Positions 17,249 to 25,647 of a DNA stretch of 64,000 bases are shown piece after piece. The stretch lies in the NCBI GenBank assembly GCA_942491665.1, contig CALOBR010000007.1, positions 124,001-188,000 of the forward strand. The letters are read 5' to 3'. Numbering within the stretch: the stretch's first letter is position 1; each line of letters starts with the position of its first letter. The notes beneath the pieces were generated by a model. The model was not told the DNA's origin, did no database searches, and was given only the letters and a program-made list of their open reading frames with translations. The translations under genes and the position numbers were made by a program. The DNA is from CAVQGZ01 sp942491665 (GTDB taxonomy: Bacteria > Actinomycetota > Actinomycetes > Jiangellales > Jiangellaceae).

Positions 17249-19129
17249 ATGGGCACGCTCACCCGTCAGCCGTTGGACGTCGAGAGTTTGATTAAGACTC
17301 TTGCGCAGCGAGAATCCGAGCGATGCATGGTCGCTCCCAGTCCCGAGCTCAGCGAGCGGATCAAGAGCGAGGTGTCGAGGCTGCAGTCCAGCAAGCGCAT
17401 GCGTGAGCTGGCACCGCAGGTGCGCATCGGGCTGCCGCGTCGACCTGGCCTCAACGACGGTCTAATCATCCCGGGAAGCCACTTTCCCCTTGGCACCTCC
17501 GTCGACCAGGTGCGCAGCGCGGCAGCCGACCGCTCGCCTCTTCACGGCACCCTGCGCGTGATCGTCGTGCTGGTCGACTTCTCCGACCGAGAGATGGAGC
17601 AGACCCAGGACCACTTCGACGACTTGTTCTTCTCCACAGGAGAGGTGCCTGGGGGGAGCGTTCGCGAGTACTTCGACGAGGTCACCAACGGGCTCGTCAC
17701 GTTGACCGGTCAGGTCGTCGGGCCATATCGCATGCCCCGCACCTTGGCCGACTACGCCAACGGTGCCTCGGGCACGGGCTCCGCGACCCCCAACGCACGC
17801 ACCATGGCGCGCGACGCCGTGCTGGCCGCCGATCCGCACGTCAACTTCGGTCCGTACGACAACGACAGCAACGGGTTTGTCGACGCCTTCGTCGTGGTGC
17901 ACGCCGGGCAGGGCGCGGAGATGACCGGTAGCCCCGGGGACATCTGGTCTCACAAGTGGGTCCTGTCCGGAGGGGCCTACAGCACCGACGGCACCAAGGT
18001 GTACGGCTACCTCACGGTGCCGGAGGACTCGCGGATCGGCGTGTGTGCCCACGAGCTTGGCCACCTGCTCTTCGGCTTCCCCGACCTCTACGACACCGAC
18101 AACACCTCCGAGGGCGTGGGCAACTGGTGCCTCATGGCGGGCGGTTCGTGGAACGGCGGGGGCGACACGCCGGCGCACCCGTCCGCCTGGTGCAAGGTGC
18201 AGCAGGCGTGGGTCACCGTGGCGAACGTGACAGCCAACGGTCCGATCACCGTCCAGGATGTCAAGGACGCGCACCGCGTGTTCCGGCTCTGGAAGGACGG
18301 GACGTCCGGGCAGGAGTACTTCTTGGTCGAGAACCGTCAGCGCACGCGTTTCGACGCGGCACTGCCCGGCGACGGGCTGCTGATCTGGCACCTGGACGAC
18401 GCCATCGCCAACAATTCCGACGAGACCCACTACCGGGTGGCGTTGGAGCAGGCGGACGGCCTCGCACACCTGGAGAGCTCGGCGAACCGCGGGGATGCCG
18501 GCGACACGTTCCCCGGCAGCAGCGACAACCGGGCGTTCACCAACACCTCCACGCCGAGTTCCAAGTCCTACGGCGGCCTGAACACCTGCGTCTCGGTCAC
18601 CGCCATCAGCGACTCCGGGGCCGTAATGACCGCGCAGGTGACCGTGGCGTGCGGCAAGTCCACGCTCAAGGATGCCAAGGACGGCAAGGACACTCGCAAG
18701 GACCGCAAGGACAAAGACGTCAAAGACCGGGTCAAGGACGTCAAGGAGTTGCGCAAGGAGGCCGGCAAGGATGTCGGCGACAAGGCGCTCGTCCGCGACA
18801 AGCGTCCGGAGAAGCCAGTGACCGACAAGTCGGTGGCCTACGACAAGAACTGGGACGCGAAGGTCACCGACGCCAAGTACCCCGACGGCAAGCTCACCGA
18901 CGGGTGGGACTGGCGCAGCCCTGAGGCGCAGGTTCCAGACGGTGGTGTGGATGCGCTGCAGGCACGTCTGGAGGCGCTGGAGGCGGCCGTGTTCGGCCCG
19001 GTCGAGCCGTTCATCGGCGACGAGCTGCGACCCGACCTGCGTGACAGCGCCCTCTCCGACGAGCTGGGGCCCGGCACCAGCGTGGACCTGCCTGACAAGC
19101 GCGACTTCGACTCACCCCCCGGGGCTTGA
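17249..19129 (+). CDS. M6-type zinc metalloprotease with Lys/Asp-rich C-terminal tail
   Basis: ATG 17249 gives 626 residues. The catalytic domain carries HELGH (268-272) followed by LFGFPDLYD, where the later Asp/Glu region supplies the third zinc ligand, and WCLMAGGSWNG, which gives the Met-turn: the M6 (immune inhibitor A-like) arrangement. No signal peptide is visible, unusual for this secreted family. A ~85-residue tail rich in Lys-Asp pairs (about 470-555) follows, then a short coiled helix (LQARLEALEAAVF) and the motif PFIGDELRPDL. The stop overlaps the next gene by four bases. The tail and the ATP-grasp neighbours suggest a protein that is chemically modified. That idea is inference. 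Confidence 0.88.
   Translation: MGTLTRQPLDVESLIKTLAQRESERCMVAPSPELSERIKSEVSRLQSSKRMRELAPQVRIGLPRRPGLNDGLIIPGSHFPLGTSVDQVRSAAADRSPLHGTLRVIVVLVDFSDREMEQTQDHFDDLFFSTGEVPGGSVREYFDEVTNGLVTLTGQVVGPYRMPRTLADYANGASGTGSATPNARTMARDAVLAADPHVNFGPYDNDSNGFVDAFVVVHAGQGAEMTGSPGDIWSHKWVLSGGAYSTDGTKVYGYLTVPEDSRIGVCAHELGHLLFGFPDLYDTDNTSEGVGNWCLMAGGSWNGGGDTPAHPSAWCKVQQAWVTVANVTANGPITVQDVKDAHRVFRLWKDGTSGQEYFLVENRQRTRFDAALPGDGLLIWHLDDAIANNSDETHYRVALEQADGLAHLESSANRGDAGDTFPGSSDNRAFTNTSTPSSKSYGGLNTCVSVTAISDSGAVMTAQVTVACGKSTLKDAKDGKDTRKDRKDKDVKDRVKDVKELRKEAGKDVGDKALVRDKRPEKPVTDKSVAYDKNWDAKVTDAKYPDGKLTDGWDWRSPEAQVPDGGVDALQARLEALEAAVFGPVEPFIGDELRPDLRDSALSDELGPGTSVDLPDKRDFDSPPGA
18656..18916 (+). repeat. Lys/Asp-rich low-complexity coding segment in the M6 protease
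   Basis: The encoded stretch alternates Lys and Asp in short units such as KDAKDGKD, KDRKDKD and VKDRVKDV, then thins into KxTDxK-type units. DNA repeats are imperfect (variations on AAGGAC and CAAGG), so codons drift while the residues are held. This favours selection on the protein over simple slippage. Confidence 0.7.
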
Positions 19130-19980
19130 CCGCGCGCGTGCTGCTGGTTCTCGCCGATAGGGACGACCAACTGGCGCGCCGGCTGGTGGCCCGCACCACC
19201 GGCAGGGTCGAGACGGTGTGGCTGACGCCCAGCGACCTCGCGCGGGGCCGGTGGGAGCACCGCGTCAGGCATGCCCGAAGCGGAACCGGCTCGGGGGTCG
19301 AGGTGCGCTCGCGTGTGCACTGCCGGGGACGCTGGCACGACCTCACGCAGGCGTGCGCGACGCTGAACCGCGTCCGGTGGCTGCCGCCCGCCTCGGCGGG
19401 GTTCGCCTCCGAGGTCGACCGGGAGTACGCGGCCGCCGAGCGCCACGCGCTGCTGCTGAGCGTGCTGGCCGCGCTGCCCGGCGCCGTCGTGAACCGGCCG
19501 GTTCCGCCCAGCCTGGCCGGCGCCGACCTGACGCCTGCGGGGTGGCTCGCGCTGGCGGCATCAGTAGGGCTGCCAGTGCGCCAGACTGTGCTCACCACCG
19601 ACGCTCGCCGCTACCCACGACCGGGGTGGTCGGCGCGACGCTGGCCAGGACTGGACGCGGCTGCGCCCGGCATCCCGCCGGGGCCACACCCGCTCGTGTG
19701 GCTCGGTCCCGTCCGTTCCGTGCATCGTTGCTGGGTGGTGGGCGATGCCGTCGTGCCCGCCGACGCGCCCGCCGCCCGGCTCGCCGCCGAGGTCGACGTC
19801 GCACGCCTGGCGCAGGCCGCCGGATGCGCGCTGCTGGAGGTAGGGCTCGCTCTCCACGACGGCGACGACGGGCGCGGTGCCGTGCTGGTCGGCGCTGACG
19901 CTGTGCCCGACGAGGTCCCGGACCCTGTGCTCGACGCGCTCGCCCGCGCCCTGCTGCGGCCCGCGGCGGTGCTCCCGTGA
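19126..19980 (+). CDS. ATP-grasp-like protein lacking clear catalytic motifs
   Basis: The GTG start overlaps the protease stop, and the end overlaps the next gene by four bases, so it is co-translated with both. The 284 residues begin with an alpha/beta strand (VLLVLADRDD). The middle resembles the pre-ATP-grasp region of the downstream ligase: an Arg-containing strand, an LLLSVLAALP helix, VVNRP, then WLALAASVGLPVRQTVLT. The C-terminal half keeps strands such as CALLEVGLAL, but I do not see the EVNP-type metal motif or the lysine-rich nucleotide loop. It may be a catalytically dead partner or substrate-binding subunit. Family membership is my reading of the pattern, not a search. Confidence 0.6.
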   Translation: MTARVLLVLADRDDQLARRLVARTTGRVETVWLTPSDLARGRWEHRVRHARSGTGSGVEVRSRVHCRGRWHDLTQACATLNRVRWLPPASAGFASEVDREYAAAERHALLLSVLAALPGAVVNRPVPPSLAGADLTPAGWLALAASVGLPVRQTVLTTDARRYPRPGWSARRWPGLDAAAPGIPPGPHPLVWLGPVRSVHRCWVVGDAVVPADAPAARLAAEVDVARLAQAAGCALLEVGLALHDGDDGRGAVLVGADAVPDEVPDPVLDALARALLRPAAVLP

Positions 19981-20891
19981 TTCTGCTCTGGGGCATTCCC
20001 TCCGAGCCGCCGATGCGCCTGGCAGCCGAGGCCGCGGAGCGCGCCGGCGTCGACCACGTCGTCCTCGACCAGCGAACGTCAAGCGACGACGACCTGGTGA
20101 TTGACCTGTCGCGAGGCTGCGGCACGCTCGCGACGGGCGGGCGCACTCTCGACCTTGCCGCGCTGCGCGGTGTGTACGTGCGCATCATGGACCCCGCACG
20201 CGTGCCCGGCAACGACTCGACCGCCGACCGCCGAGCACGGTCGTCCGCGCTGCACGAGATGCTGCTCACCTGGCTGGACGCGGCTCCCGCCCAGGTACGC
20301 GTCGCCAATCCGACACCGGCGATGGCCACCAACGGGTCCAAGCCGTACCAGGCACAGCTCATCGCCCAGGTTGGGTTCGACGTCCCCGAGACGCTGGTCA
20401 CCGACGAGGCCCAGGTGCTCGCCACGTTCGAGGATGAGTGCGGTCCGGTGGTGTTCAAGAGCATCAGCGCCGTGCGTTCCATCGTCTCGCCGCTCGACCC
20501 CGCGGCACGAGCCCGGCTGGGCCGGCTTCGCTGGCTGCCCGTCCAGTTCCAGCGTCGTGAGCGCGGCGACGACGTGCGCGTGCACGTGGTAGGCGACAAG
20601 GTTCTGGCGGCGCGAGCGCGCACCGATGCCGTCGACTACCGCTACGCCGGACGGGACGGGCACGAGGTACGGCTCGAGCCGATCGACCTGCCCGACGACG
20701 TCGCACGCCGGTGCGTCGAGCTGTCCGAGCGGCTCGGTCTGCCGTTCGCCGGGATCGACCTGATGGTGCGACCGGACGGGTCGTGGGTGTGCTTCGAGGT
20801 CAACCCGTCCCCGGGCTACTCGTGGTACGAGCAAGCAGCCGGCCTGCCCATCGCCGACGCCCTGGTGTCATGGCTGGCCCATCGGCACTGA
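19977..20891 (+). CDS. ATP-grasp ligase (RimK-like)
   Basis: The 304-residue protein has the ATP-grasp order. An N-terminal Rossmann-like part is followed by VANPTPAMATNGSKPYQ with the first nucleotide Lys. Next come VVFKSISAVRS with the second Lys, the strand RVHVVGDKVLAARAR, and the magnesium-binding end FAGIDLMV...CFEVNPSPGY. This fits a RimK/peptide-ligase type enzyme that activates a carboxylate with ATP and joins it to an amine or hydroxyl. It is translationally coupled to the ATP-grasp-like gene and, through it, to the protease. A carboxylate-rich protein tail in the same operon is an attractive but unproved substrate. Confidence 0.85.
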   Translation: MILLWGIPSEPPMRLAAEAAERAGVDHVVLDQRTSSDDDLVIDLSRGCGTLATGGRTLDLAALRGVYVRIMDPARVPGNDSTADRRARSSALHEMLLTWLDAAPAQVRVANPTPAMATNGSKPYQAQLIAQVGFDVPETLVTDEAQVLATFEDECGPVVFKSISAVRSIVSPLDPAARARLGRLRWLPVQFQRRERGDDVRVHVVGDKVLAARARTDAVDYRYAGRDGHEVRLEPIDLPDDVARRCVELSERLGLPFAGIDLMVRPDGSWVCFEVNPSPGYSWYEQAAGLPIADALVSWLAHRH

Positions 20892-20910
20892 GCAGGTCCA
20901 CAATCGAGGC

Positions 20911-21216
20911 ATGGTGCAGGCGATCGAGAACTGGGCATCGGTGACGGGAGCCGTGCGCGGGGTCGTGCCCAGCGACAAGGGACCGGACTGGCGCGTACTC
21001 GTCCTCGACGTCGGCCCCGCCCAGATCGACGACCTCGAGGGCTGGCCCAACCTGGTGCGCGGGCAGGTGGGCGACGACCACCTGCTGGCGGTCACCGTCC
21101 GCGAAGCGCAGCTGGACGAGAGCATCATCGCGCCCGGACAGCTCGTCAGATGCCGAGCACGGCTGGCTGCTCCGGGTCAGGTGATGGCCCACCCGGACGG
21201 TCTTGGCCGAGCCTGA
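20911..21216 (+). CDS. Small hypothetical protein, possibly operon-linked to the ATP-grasp gene
   Basis: A 101-residue open frame starts 19 bases after the ATP-grasp stop on the same strand. Composition is normal for a soluble protein, with alternating strands (WRVLVLDVGPAQID, HLLAVTVREAQLD, QLVRCRARLAAPG) that look like a small beta barrel. I do not recognise the family. No signal peptide or membrane segment is seen. The close spacing suggests it could belong to the same transcript. Confidence 0.55.
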   Translation: MVQAIENWASVTGAVRGVVPSDKGPDWRVLVLDVGPAQIDDLEGWPNLVRGQVGDDHLLAVTVREAQLDESIIAPGQLVRCRARLAAPGQVMAHPDGLGRA

Positions 21217-21438
21217 CTCGAGGCCGGCCACAGCGGTTGCACCTTCGACATCGTCGAGCGGCCCTCGCTGCCGAGCCGTTTCGCGCCCGGGTACACGTGC
21301 GGCCGGCCTGATGCAGCACCACGCGGCACTAAGTCGACAGGTCTGGACGTCGGGAGCCGAAGTACCTAGTGTCTTCTCAAGACCCGCTTGAGCACACAGG
21401 TGGCGTCGCTCGTCTACCCAGTCCTGAGCGAGGCACCT

Positions 21439-23154
21439 GTGAACGTTCATCTGCTGTCCCGCCCGCGTGACTCTCGCGCATTCATGCCGGCCGGCGCCAT
21501 CGCTGCCCTGGCCGCCGGGCTCACCAACGGCGGTGTCGAGGTCTGCACTGACGTGTCTGCCGCGGCGCGACCTGGCCGTCGCTCCGCGGCTGCCCGCTCG
21601 CATGCTCGCCCCAGCCCGCACTGGTTCCGCTACGCCGTGGACGTGTGCGCGACCGAGCTGCGCCGAACCTGGACCCACGGCCGGCCCGACGTCGTGCACG
21701 CCTTCGGGCGCGTGGCCACCGCAGCGGCGCTTCGCGTGAGCGAGGGGGCACTGCCGGTGGTCGCGACGTTCAGTGAGGACGGGCCGCCGGCGGCATATGA
21801 GCGCTGGCTGACGGGACGGGTTGAGGGTCTGATCGTCGCGTCGACGGCTGAGCTCGAGAGCTGGCAGCGTGCCGGGGTGCCACGGGGACGCATCCGGGTG
21901 GTGCCCCCGCCCGTCGTCGTGACCCATCCCGACGCCCACGCGCCCGGCACCGGGGAGGTCGTCGTCACCGACGCGACCGGCAGTGACCTCGAGACCATCG
22001 TCACCTCCATGCCCTTCTGGGCACCGGCACGGCTGGTGGTGCTCGGCGCAGTCTCGGCCCAGCGGCTGGCACTGGTGTCCGAGGCGGCTGAGAACCTGGG
22101 CGTGCTTGACCGCATCGAGTTTCGTCCCGGCCTTCGGCCGGCACAGTGCGATGCCGTGATGGCCGACGCCGGCCCGGTCGCAGTTGGTGAGGCCGTGCGC
22201 CGATTCGTCCGAGACCCGGTGGTGGCCCGCGGGTACGGCTCGGCGGCGCTGGTGCGCACCGCCGCGATCCAACACCCGGACGTGGTGGCCCAGCGGGTCG
22301 TCCCGACCTACGCCGACGCCGTCGGACACCATCGGTCCGTCACCGGGCGGGGCGGGCGCAGGAGTCCGCTGGCGTCGGCCTGCAAGACCGTGTGCGAGCC
22401 CGACGGTCACGAGCGACGTGACGGGTTGGCCACCGAGTACCTGCCGCTGGCCCGCCAGCTGGCGGGTCGCTATGCCGGTCGCGGGCAGCCGTTGGACGAT
22501 CTCGTCGAGGTGGCCAGCCTCGGACTGGTCAAGGCGGCCGCCCGCTTCGACTCTGAGCGCGGGACGGCCTTCGCGGCCTACGCGTCGCCGACCATTCTTG
22601 GTGAGCTGCGCCGGTACTTCCGCGACCACGCCTGGTCGGTTCGGGTGCCGCGCAGCATGCAAGAAGTCTCGATGGAGGTCGAGAGTGCGACGCTGAGCCT
22701 GGCGCAAGCCCAGGGCGAGACCCCGACCGCCGAGTCGGTCGGGCGGGAGGTTGGCCTGAGCGACTACGAGGTGCGTCGCGCCTGGCAGACTCGCGCCGAG
22801 GCGCTCGGGCACGCGTCCATCGACCTGCCGATCGGGGAGGGTCACGACCAGACGCTTGCCGACCTGATTGGCACCGACGACGACCGGCTCGACGACGTCG
22901 AGGCACAGCTGGCCGTCCGTGAGGCGCTGAGCCGGCTTCCGGAGCAGGTAAGCGAGATCATCACCCTGCGCTACTTCGGCGAGCGCACCCAGCAGTCCAT
23001 CGCCGAGCAGCTCGGTGTCTCCCAGGCGCACGTGTCGCGGACGTTGACCCGCACTCTTGCCGCCATTCGCGACCACGTGATGAACGACGCGCCTCTGCCG
23101 GAGTCGTGGGCTCCGGCTCCCGCGCGGATGCCGGGCCAGGCCGTGCCTGCCTGA
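21439..23154 (+). CDS. Glycosyltransferase-like domain fused to SigB/F/G-type sigma factor
   Basis: One unbroken frame joins two unrelated parts. Residues are counted here from the upstream TTG at 21388; I prefer GTG 21439 because it begins VNVHLLSRP, the usual first strand of a GT4 fold. The first ~310 residues show RPDVVHAFGRVA, LIVASTAELESW and RGRIRVVPPPV, typical of GT4 glycosyltransferases, but the usual donor-site Glu motif is not evident. From about 340 a complete sigma-70 region 2-4 follows: LDDLVEVASLGLVKAAARFD (370-388), region 3, and region 4 with LPEQVSEIITLRYFGE and the helix-turn-helix IAEQLGVSQAHVSR. A GTG at codon 335 could start a free sigma factor. The fusion is unusual. 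Confidence 0.8.
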   Translation: MNVHLLSRPRDSRAFMPAGAIAALAAGLTNGGVEVCTDVSAAARPGRRSAAARSHARPSPHWFRYAVDVCATELRRTWTHGRPDVVHAFGRVATAAALRVSEGALPVVATFSEDGPPAAYERWLTGRVEGLIVASTAELESWQRAGVPRGRIRVVPPPVVVTHPDAHAPGTGEVVVTDATGSDLETIVTSMPFWAPARLVVLGAVSAQRLALVSEAAENLGVLDRIEFRPGLRPAQCDAVMADAGPVAVGEAVRRFVRDPVVARGYGSAALVRTAAIQHPDVVAQRVVPTYADAVGHHRSVTGRGGRRSPLASACKTVCEPDGHERRDGLATEYLPLARQLAGRYAGRGQPLDDLVEVASLGLVKAAARFDSERGTAFAAYASPTILGELRRYFRDHAWSVRVPRSMQEVSMEVESATLSLAQAQGETPTAESVGREVGLSDYEVRRAWQTRAEALGHASIDLPIGEGHDQTLADLIGTDDDRLDDVEAQLAVREALSRLPEQVSEIITLRYFGERTQQSIAEQLGVSQAHVSRTLTRTLAAIRDHVMNDAPLPESWAPAPARMPGQAVPA

Positions 23155-23187
23155 GGAGGGGCCGTAGGCGTCGTCGGCGGTGTGCTG

Positions 23188-23475
23188 TCAGTGGCAGGCG
23201 CCGGGCCGATACACTTCGCGCGTCGGGTGCCGGGCGAGGTACTCCACCTCGAGCTCGCCGGTGCGGGACATGTGCGTGACGAACGCCTGGTGCGAGCTGT
23301 GGCGAAGCGCATGGAGCGGCGCGCGGTGCAGGTTGGTCAGGTAACGCAGCAACGTGGCATCGTCCAAGTCGCGCGCATCGAGACCCAGGTCACCGGTTCG
23401 CAGGCGGCCGGCGGTCACGTCGCTCTGCTGTCTGGTGCTCACAGTGGGACCCTTCGGTGACGACGCCGTCACCAC
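23188..23475 (-). CDS. Small DUF6158-type protein
   Basis: The 95-residue product has a compact helical body: LDARDLDDATLLRYLTNLHR, then ALRHSSHQAFVTHMSRT and ELEVEYLARHPTREV. I recognise this as the actinobacterial DUF6158 pattern, whose function is unknown. The first ~20 residues are polar and may not belong to the protein; an internal GTG (VSTRQQS) is a possible start. It is transcribed divergently from the antiporter gene. Confidence 0.6.
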   Translation of the reverse strand: MVTASSPKGPTVSTRQQSDVTAGRLRTGDLGLDARDLDDATLLRYLTNLHRAPLHALRHSSHQAFVTHMSRTGELEVEYLARHPTREVYRPGACH

Positions 23476-23597
23476 CCCCTACCCGGACGGCGGTCATCCA
23501 TACTGGCCGAGCCGCAGTTCTCTGAACACCCCGCTGGGGCGGCACGGGGGCGTCCGACTCTGGCGCACCACGGCTTGGGGCTGGTACGACACCCCGT

Positions 23598-25610
23598 GTG
23601 CAACCGGTGGCGGCAGAGGTGACACAGGGGCTGGGTGAGCTTCTGCCCACGGCCCTGCTGGAGATGTCGATCCTGCTCGGCGTAGCGGTGCTGGTCGGCT
23701 TGTTCGCCCAGAAGATCCGGCTGCCGCTGACCGTCGTGCTGGCCGTGGCTGGGATGCTCGCGACGACTCTCGGTCTCGACCTGGCACTCATCGAGGTGCT
23801 CGACGGGGAGGGCTTCAAGGAGCTGCTGGTCAACCTGTTCCTGCCCATCCTTGTCTTCGAAGCGGCGGTCACCCTGTCCACTCGTGAGTTCATGCGCAAC
23901 CTCGCTGCCATCACCGCGCTGGCCACGATCGCCTTGCTGATCTCGGCTGCTCTCGTCGGCTCCAGCCTCGTCGCCGCGCTGGCGATCCCGGTCGCCGCGG
24001 CGCTGCTGTTCGGGGCGCTCATCTCGGCCACTGACCCCGTGGCGGTGGTCGCGGTCTTTCGTGAGCTGGGCGTGTCACGGCGGCTGCTCACCCTGGTCGA
24101 GGGGGAGAGCCTGCTCAACGACGGCGTGGCGATCGTGCTGTACAGCGTCCTGCTGACAGTGGCGCTGGGCACGGCGCCGTTCGGTCTCGGCCCGGCAGTC
24201 GGCGAGTTCGTTGTGGTGGCCGCGGGCGGCCTGGTGGTGGGGTGCCTCGTCGGCGGCGCCGCGGTGATGCTGCTGCCGCTGCTCTCCCGTCTTCCGGCCG
24301 CCGCGCTGTCGGTCGCCGTCGCGTTCGGGTCGTTCGTGCTCGCCGAGGCCGTCGTCGGCGTCTCCGGCGTCATGGCCACGGTCGCGGCCGGCATCCTCAT
24401 CGGGGGCATGCTGGAGAGCCGCGCCGACAAGCGGGTGCGCGACCTGCTTCACGAGCTGTGGGAGTCGCTCGGCTTCATCGCCAACGCGCTGCTGTTCCTC
24501 TTCATCGGCCTCGCTCTCGACATCGACCTCATCACCGACAACCTGGGCGCCATCGCGATCGCCGTGGCAGCTGTGCTGATCTCGCGCCCGCTGGCGGTCG
24601 TCCCGGTCGTGGCTGTGCTGCACCGCATGTCACACATCCCGCGTGTCGGGCACCGCAGCACGGCGGTCGTGGTGTGGGGCGGCTTGCGCGGAGGCGTTGC
24701 GCTCGCCCTGGCGCTCGCGCTGCCTGACGAGCTCGAGCAGCGTGAGCTGTTCATCGCCATGACCGCGGGCGTGGTGCTCACGACGTTGCTCCTCAACGCC
24801 ACGACGCTGCCGTTCTTGCTGCACTTCTTGCACCTGGACGAGCCGAGACGCTCCGACGAGCACCTCAGTGCGCTCGCGCGGCTGCTTGCAGTGAAGGCCG
24901 CCCGCGACCGGCTGGGCGAGCTCGACCTGCACGACGACCTGATCGACGCGCACCTCGACGTCGCCGAGGTGGATGCCCAGGAGCAGCTCGCCGTGACCGA
25001 CCTGGGCGCCGACGAACAGGTCGAGGTGCTGGTGATGCGCGGCCTGCACATCCAGCGTGAGACCTACCAAGGCCTGGCCGACGCGGGCCTGCTGGCCCCG
25101 ATCGCGACGCGCACGCTGATGTTCGAGATCGACGAAGAGATCGACGAGGCGCACCGTGGGGAGCTGAAGGTGGACGCGGCCCGCCGTGCCAACCTGCCGT
25201 GGTATGCCCGGACCCACCGCCGGCTGCTCACGATGCTGCCCGAACCGTTGGGGGAAGACATGCGCAGCGTGCGCTACGTCGAGCTCAGCGCCCGCCAGCT
25301 GGCGGCCCGGCGTGCCGCCGAAGAGCTCGCGCGCTTCGGTGACCTGCCCGGCATCGACGGCGACGTGGTCGACCAGGCGCGCACCGTGTTCCAGCACTGG
25401 GAGCAGGCCGCCCGGGTGGGGCTGACCGACATGGAGATGCGGGCCGGGGTGGACGTGCGGGTGATGCACCGTCAGCAGGCCCGCGCCCTCACCAAGATCG
25501 CTGCCGTCGGGGCGTTGCACCAGCTCTCCGAGGTCGGGATCGTCTCGGCCGCCGTGGCCGATCGTGCCGCCCGGCGGGTGGAGGAAGAGATCGACTCCGC
25601 CGGACGGTAG
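23598..25610 (+). CDS. CPA1-type sodium(cation):proton antiporter
   Basis: The 670-residue protein has about twelve membrane segments in its first ~410 residues. ISATDPVAVVAVFRELG and LVEGESLLNDGVAIVLY are the ion-site motifs of NhaP/NHE-type antiporters, and GGLRGGVALALALALP is the late conserved helix. A ~250-residue charged helical cytoplasmic tail follows, which in this family often senses pH or ions. It should exchange cytoplasmic cations for protons. GTG 23598 was taken because the first hydrophobic helix begins soon after; GTG codons slightly downstream are possible. Confidence 0.92.
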   Translation: MQPVAAEVTQGLGELLPTALLEMSILLGVAVLVGLFAQKIRLPLTVVLAVAGMLATTLGLDLALIEVLDGEGFKELLVNLFLPILVFEAAVTLSTREFMRNLAAITALATIALLISAALVGSSLVAALAIPVAAALLFGALISATDPVAVVAVFRELGVSRRLLTLVEGESLLNDGVAIVLYSVLLTVALGTAPFGLGPAVGEFVVVAAGGLVVGCLVGGAAVMLLPLLSRLPAAALSVAVAFGSFVLAEAVVGVSGVMATVAAGILIGGMLESRADKRVRDLLHELWESLGFIANALLFLFIGLALDIDLITDNLGAIAIAVAAVLISRPLAVVPVVAVLHRMSHIPRVGHRSTAVVVWGGLRGGVALALALALPDELEQRELFIAMTAGVVLTTLLLNATTLPFLLHFLHLDEPRRSDEHLSALARLLAVKAARDRLGELDLHDDLIDAHLDVAEVDAQEQLAVTDLGADEQVEVLVMRGLHIQRETYQGLADAGLLAPIATRTLMFEIDEEIDEAHRGELKVDAARRANLPWYARTHRRLLTMLPEPLGEDMRSVRYVELSARQLAARRAAEELARFGDLPGIDGDVVDQARTVFQHWEQAARVGLTDMEMRAGVDVRVMHRQQARALTKIAAVGALHQLSEVGIVSAAVADRAARRVEEEIDSAGR

Positions 25611-25647
25611 GTTCCGGGTCGTCGGGCCAGCGGCTACCGTCGTGCCC

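Noticed and set aside
18656..18916. Lys/Asp-rich tail as a frameshift artefact
   Set aside because: The frame continues into an ordered helix and a sensible C-terminus, and the next gene overlaps its stop in normal operon fashion.
17249..21216. A classical graspetide cluster with a short precursor peptide
   Set aside because: No separate short precursor ORF or transporter was found; only the protease tail could play that role, so it is reported as a candidate, not a known class.
20800..23076. 758-residue open frame on the minus strand
   Set aside because: It is the antisense of the glycosyltransferase/sigma gene; high GC leaves few stops, and the translation shows no known motif.
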